From NCBI RefSeq assembly GCF_034931365.1, contig NZ_JAYGII010000066.1, positions 1 through 5,914 of the forward strand: a stretch of 5,914 bases of DNA. The letters run 5' to 3'. The notes beneath the pieces were generated by a model, which saw only the letters and a list, made by a program, of their open reading frames with translations, was not told the DNA's origin and ran no database searches. A program made the position numbers and the translations under genes. The stretch comes from Natronospira elongata. Its GTDB lineage: Bacteria > Pseudomonadota > Gammaproteobacteria > Natronospirales > Natronospiraceae. Of the stretch, positions 5,824 to 5,914 are shown piece after piece (the stretch's first letter is position 1; each line of letters begins with the position of its first letter).

Positions 5824-5914
5824 TCAGCGGCGAAGGCCGCGCTTTTTCTTGGAAGCCTTCTTCTTGGAGGCCTTCTTCTTGGAGGCCTTCTTCTTGGAAG
5901 CCTTCTTCTTGGAG
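5824..5914 (-). CDS. 3' end of a gene for a protein with a Lys-rich repetitive C-terminal tail (partial)
   Basis: Read on the minus strand, the frame ending at TGA (5824-5826) gives a tail built of Ser, three Lys and Ala repeated, ending KKKRGLRR. About 30 residues are visible; the rest of the gene lies beyond the window. Such basic tails occur on histone H1-like and AlgP-like DNA-binding proteins and on RNA-active enzymes such as RNase R, DEAD-box helicases and pseudouridine synthases, where they bind nucleic acid nonspecifically. The main domain is not visible, so no family can be named. This strand and frame are preferred because the stop falls directly after the repeat and is followed by a hairpin shared with rnd, and because Lys/Ala/Ser tails are common while the plus-strand reading (Phe-Phe-Leu-Glu-Ala repeats) is not. 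Confidence 0.65.
   Translation of the reverse strand, partial: SKKKASKKKASKKKASKKKASKKKRGLRR
5851..5914. repeat. 15-nt tandem repeat encoding Ser-(Lys)3-Ala units
   Basis: Four full copies of GGARGCCTTCTTCTT lie at 5851-5865, 5866-5880, 5881-5895 and 5896-5910, with a fifth starting at 5911 and cut by the window end. A degenerate half-copy precedes them (CTTTTTCTT, 5842-5850). The only variable position is A/G at the fourth base (A, G, G, A, then G), which is silent in the minus-strand frame (GCT or GCC, both Ala). The unit length is a multiple of three, so gain or loss of copies would keep the frame. Confidence 0.9.

Noticed and set aside
5851..5914. CRISPR array or intergenic repeat array
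   Set aside because: The repeat unit is 15 nt with no spacers and is in frame with a minus-strand coding sequence.

Overview
The window looks like a chromosomal segment of a GC-rich gammaproteobacterium. The evidence is a two-gene mpl-ubiX operon of the type found in Pseudomonas relatives, an RNase D with two HRDC domains, dense gene packing with short overlaps, and strong codon bias toward G/C. I cannot place it below class with confidence. Nothing in the window looks mobile: there are no insertion sequences, integrases, tRNA genes or CRISPR arrays.

Layout. Positions 1-210 (+) hold the C-terminal end of an amidohydrolase. A 154-nt gap follows, with a strong GC hairpin (231-257) and a candidate ECF-sigma-type promoter (290-314). 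Positions 365-2015 (+) form a three-gene redox cassette: two consecutive, paralogous, exported thioredoxin-fold proteins (CAFC and CPTC active sites) and a six-helix CcdA/DsbD-type membrane electron carrier. The second and third genes overlap in a TGATG junction. The cassette's stop codon abuts the stop codon of the convergent operon with no base between them.

Positions 2016-4537 (-) are an operon read right to left: an unrecognised five-helix membrane protein, mpl (murein tripeptide recycling ligase) and ubiX (flavin prenyltransferase). The genes overlap by 23 and 8 nt. A 77-nt divergent spacer separates this operon from rnd (RNase D, 4615-5763, +). Two hairpins follow rnd. The window ends inside the 3' end of a minus-strand gene whose product has a repetitive Lys-Lys-Lys-Ala-Ser tail, encoded by a 15-nt tandem repeat.

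How the genes may work together. In the redox cassette the CcdA-like protein would pass electrons from cytoplasmic thioredoxin across the inner membrane to the two periplasm-facing thioredoxin-like proteins, as a split-up equivalent of DsbD. Both thioredoxins carry Ser where the nearly universal cis-proline of the fold should be, and the first has also lost the buried Asp and the Trp before the active site. This cassette, with its possible stress-type promoter, is the most interesting part of the window. The mpl, ubiX and rnd genes are housekeeping genes in a plausible order.
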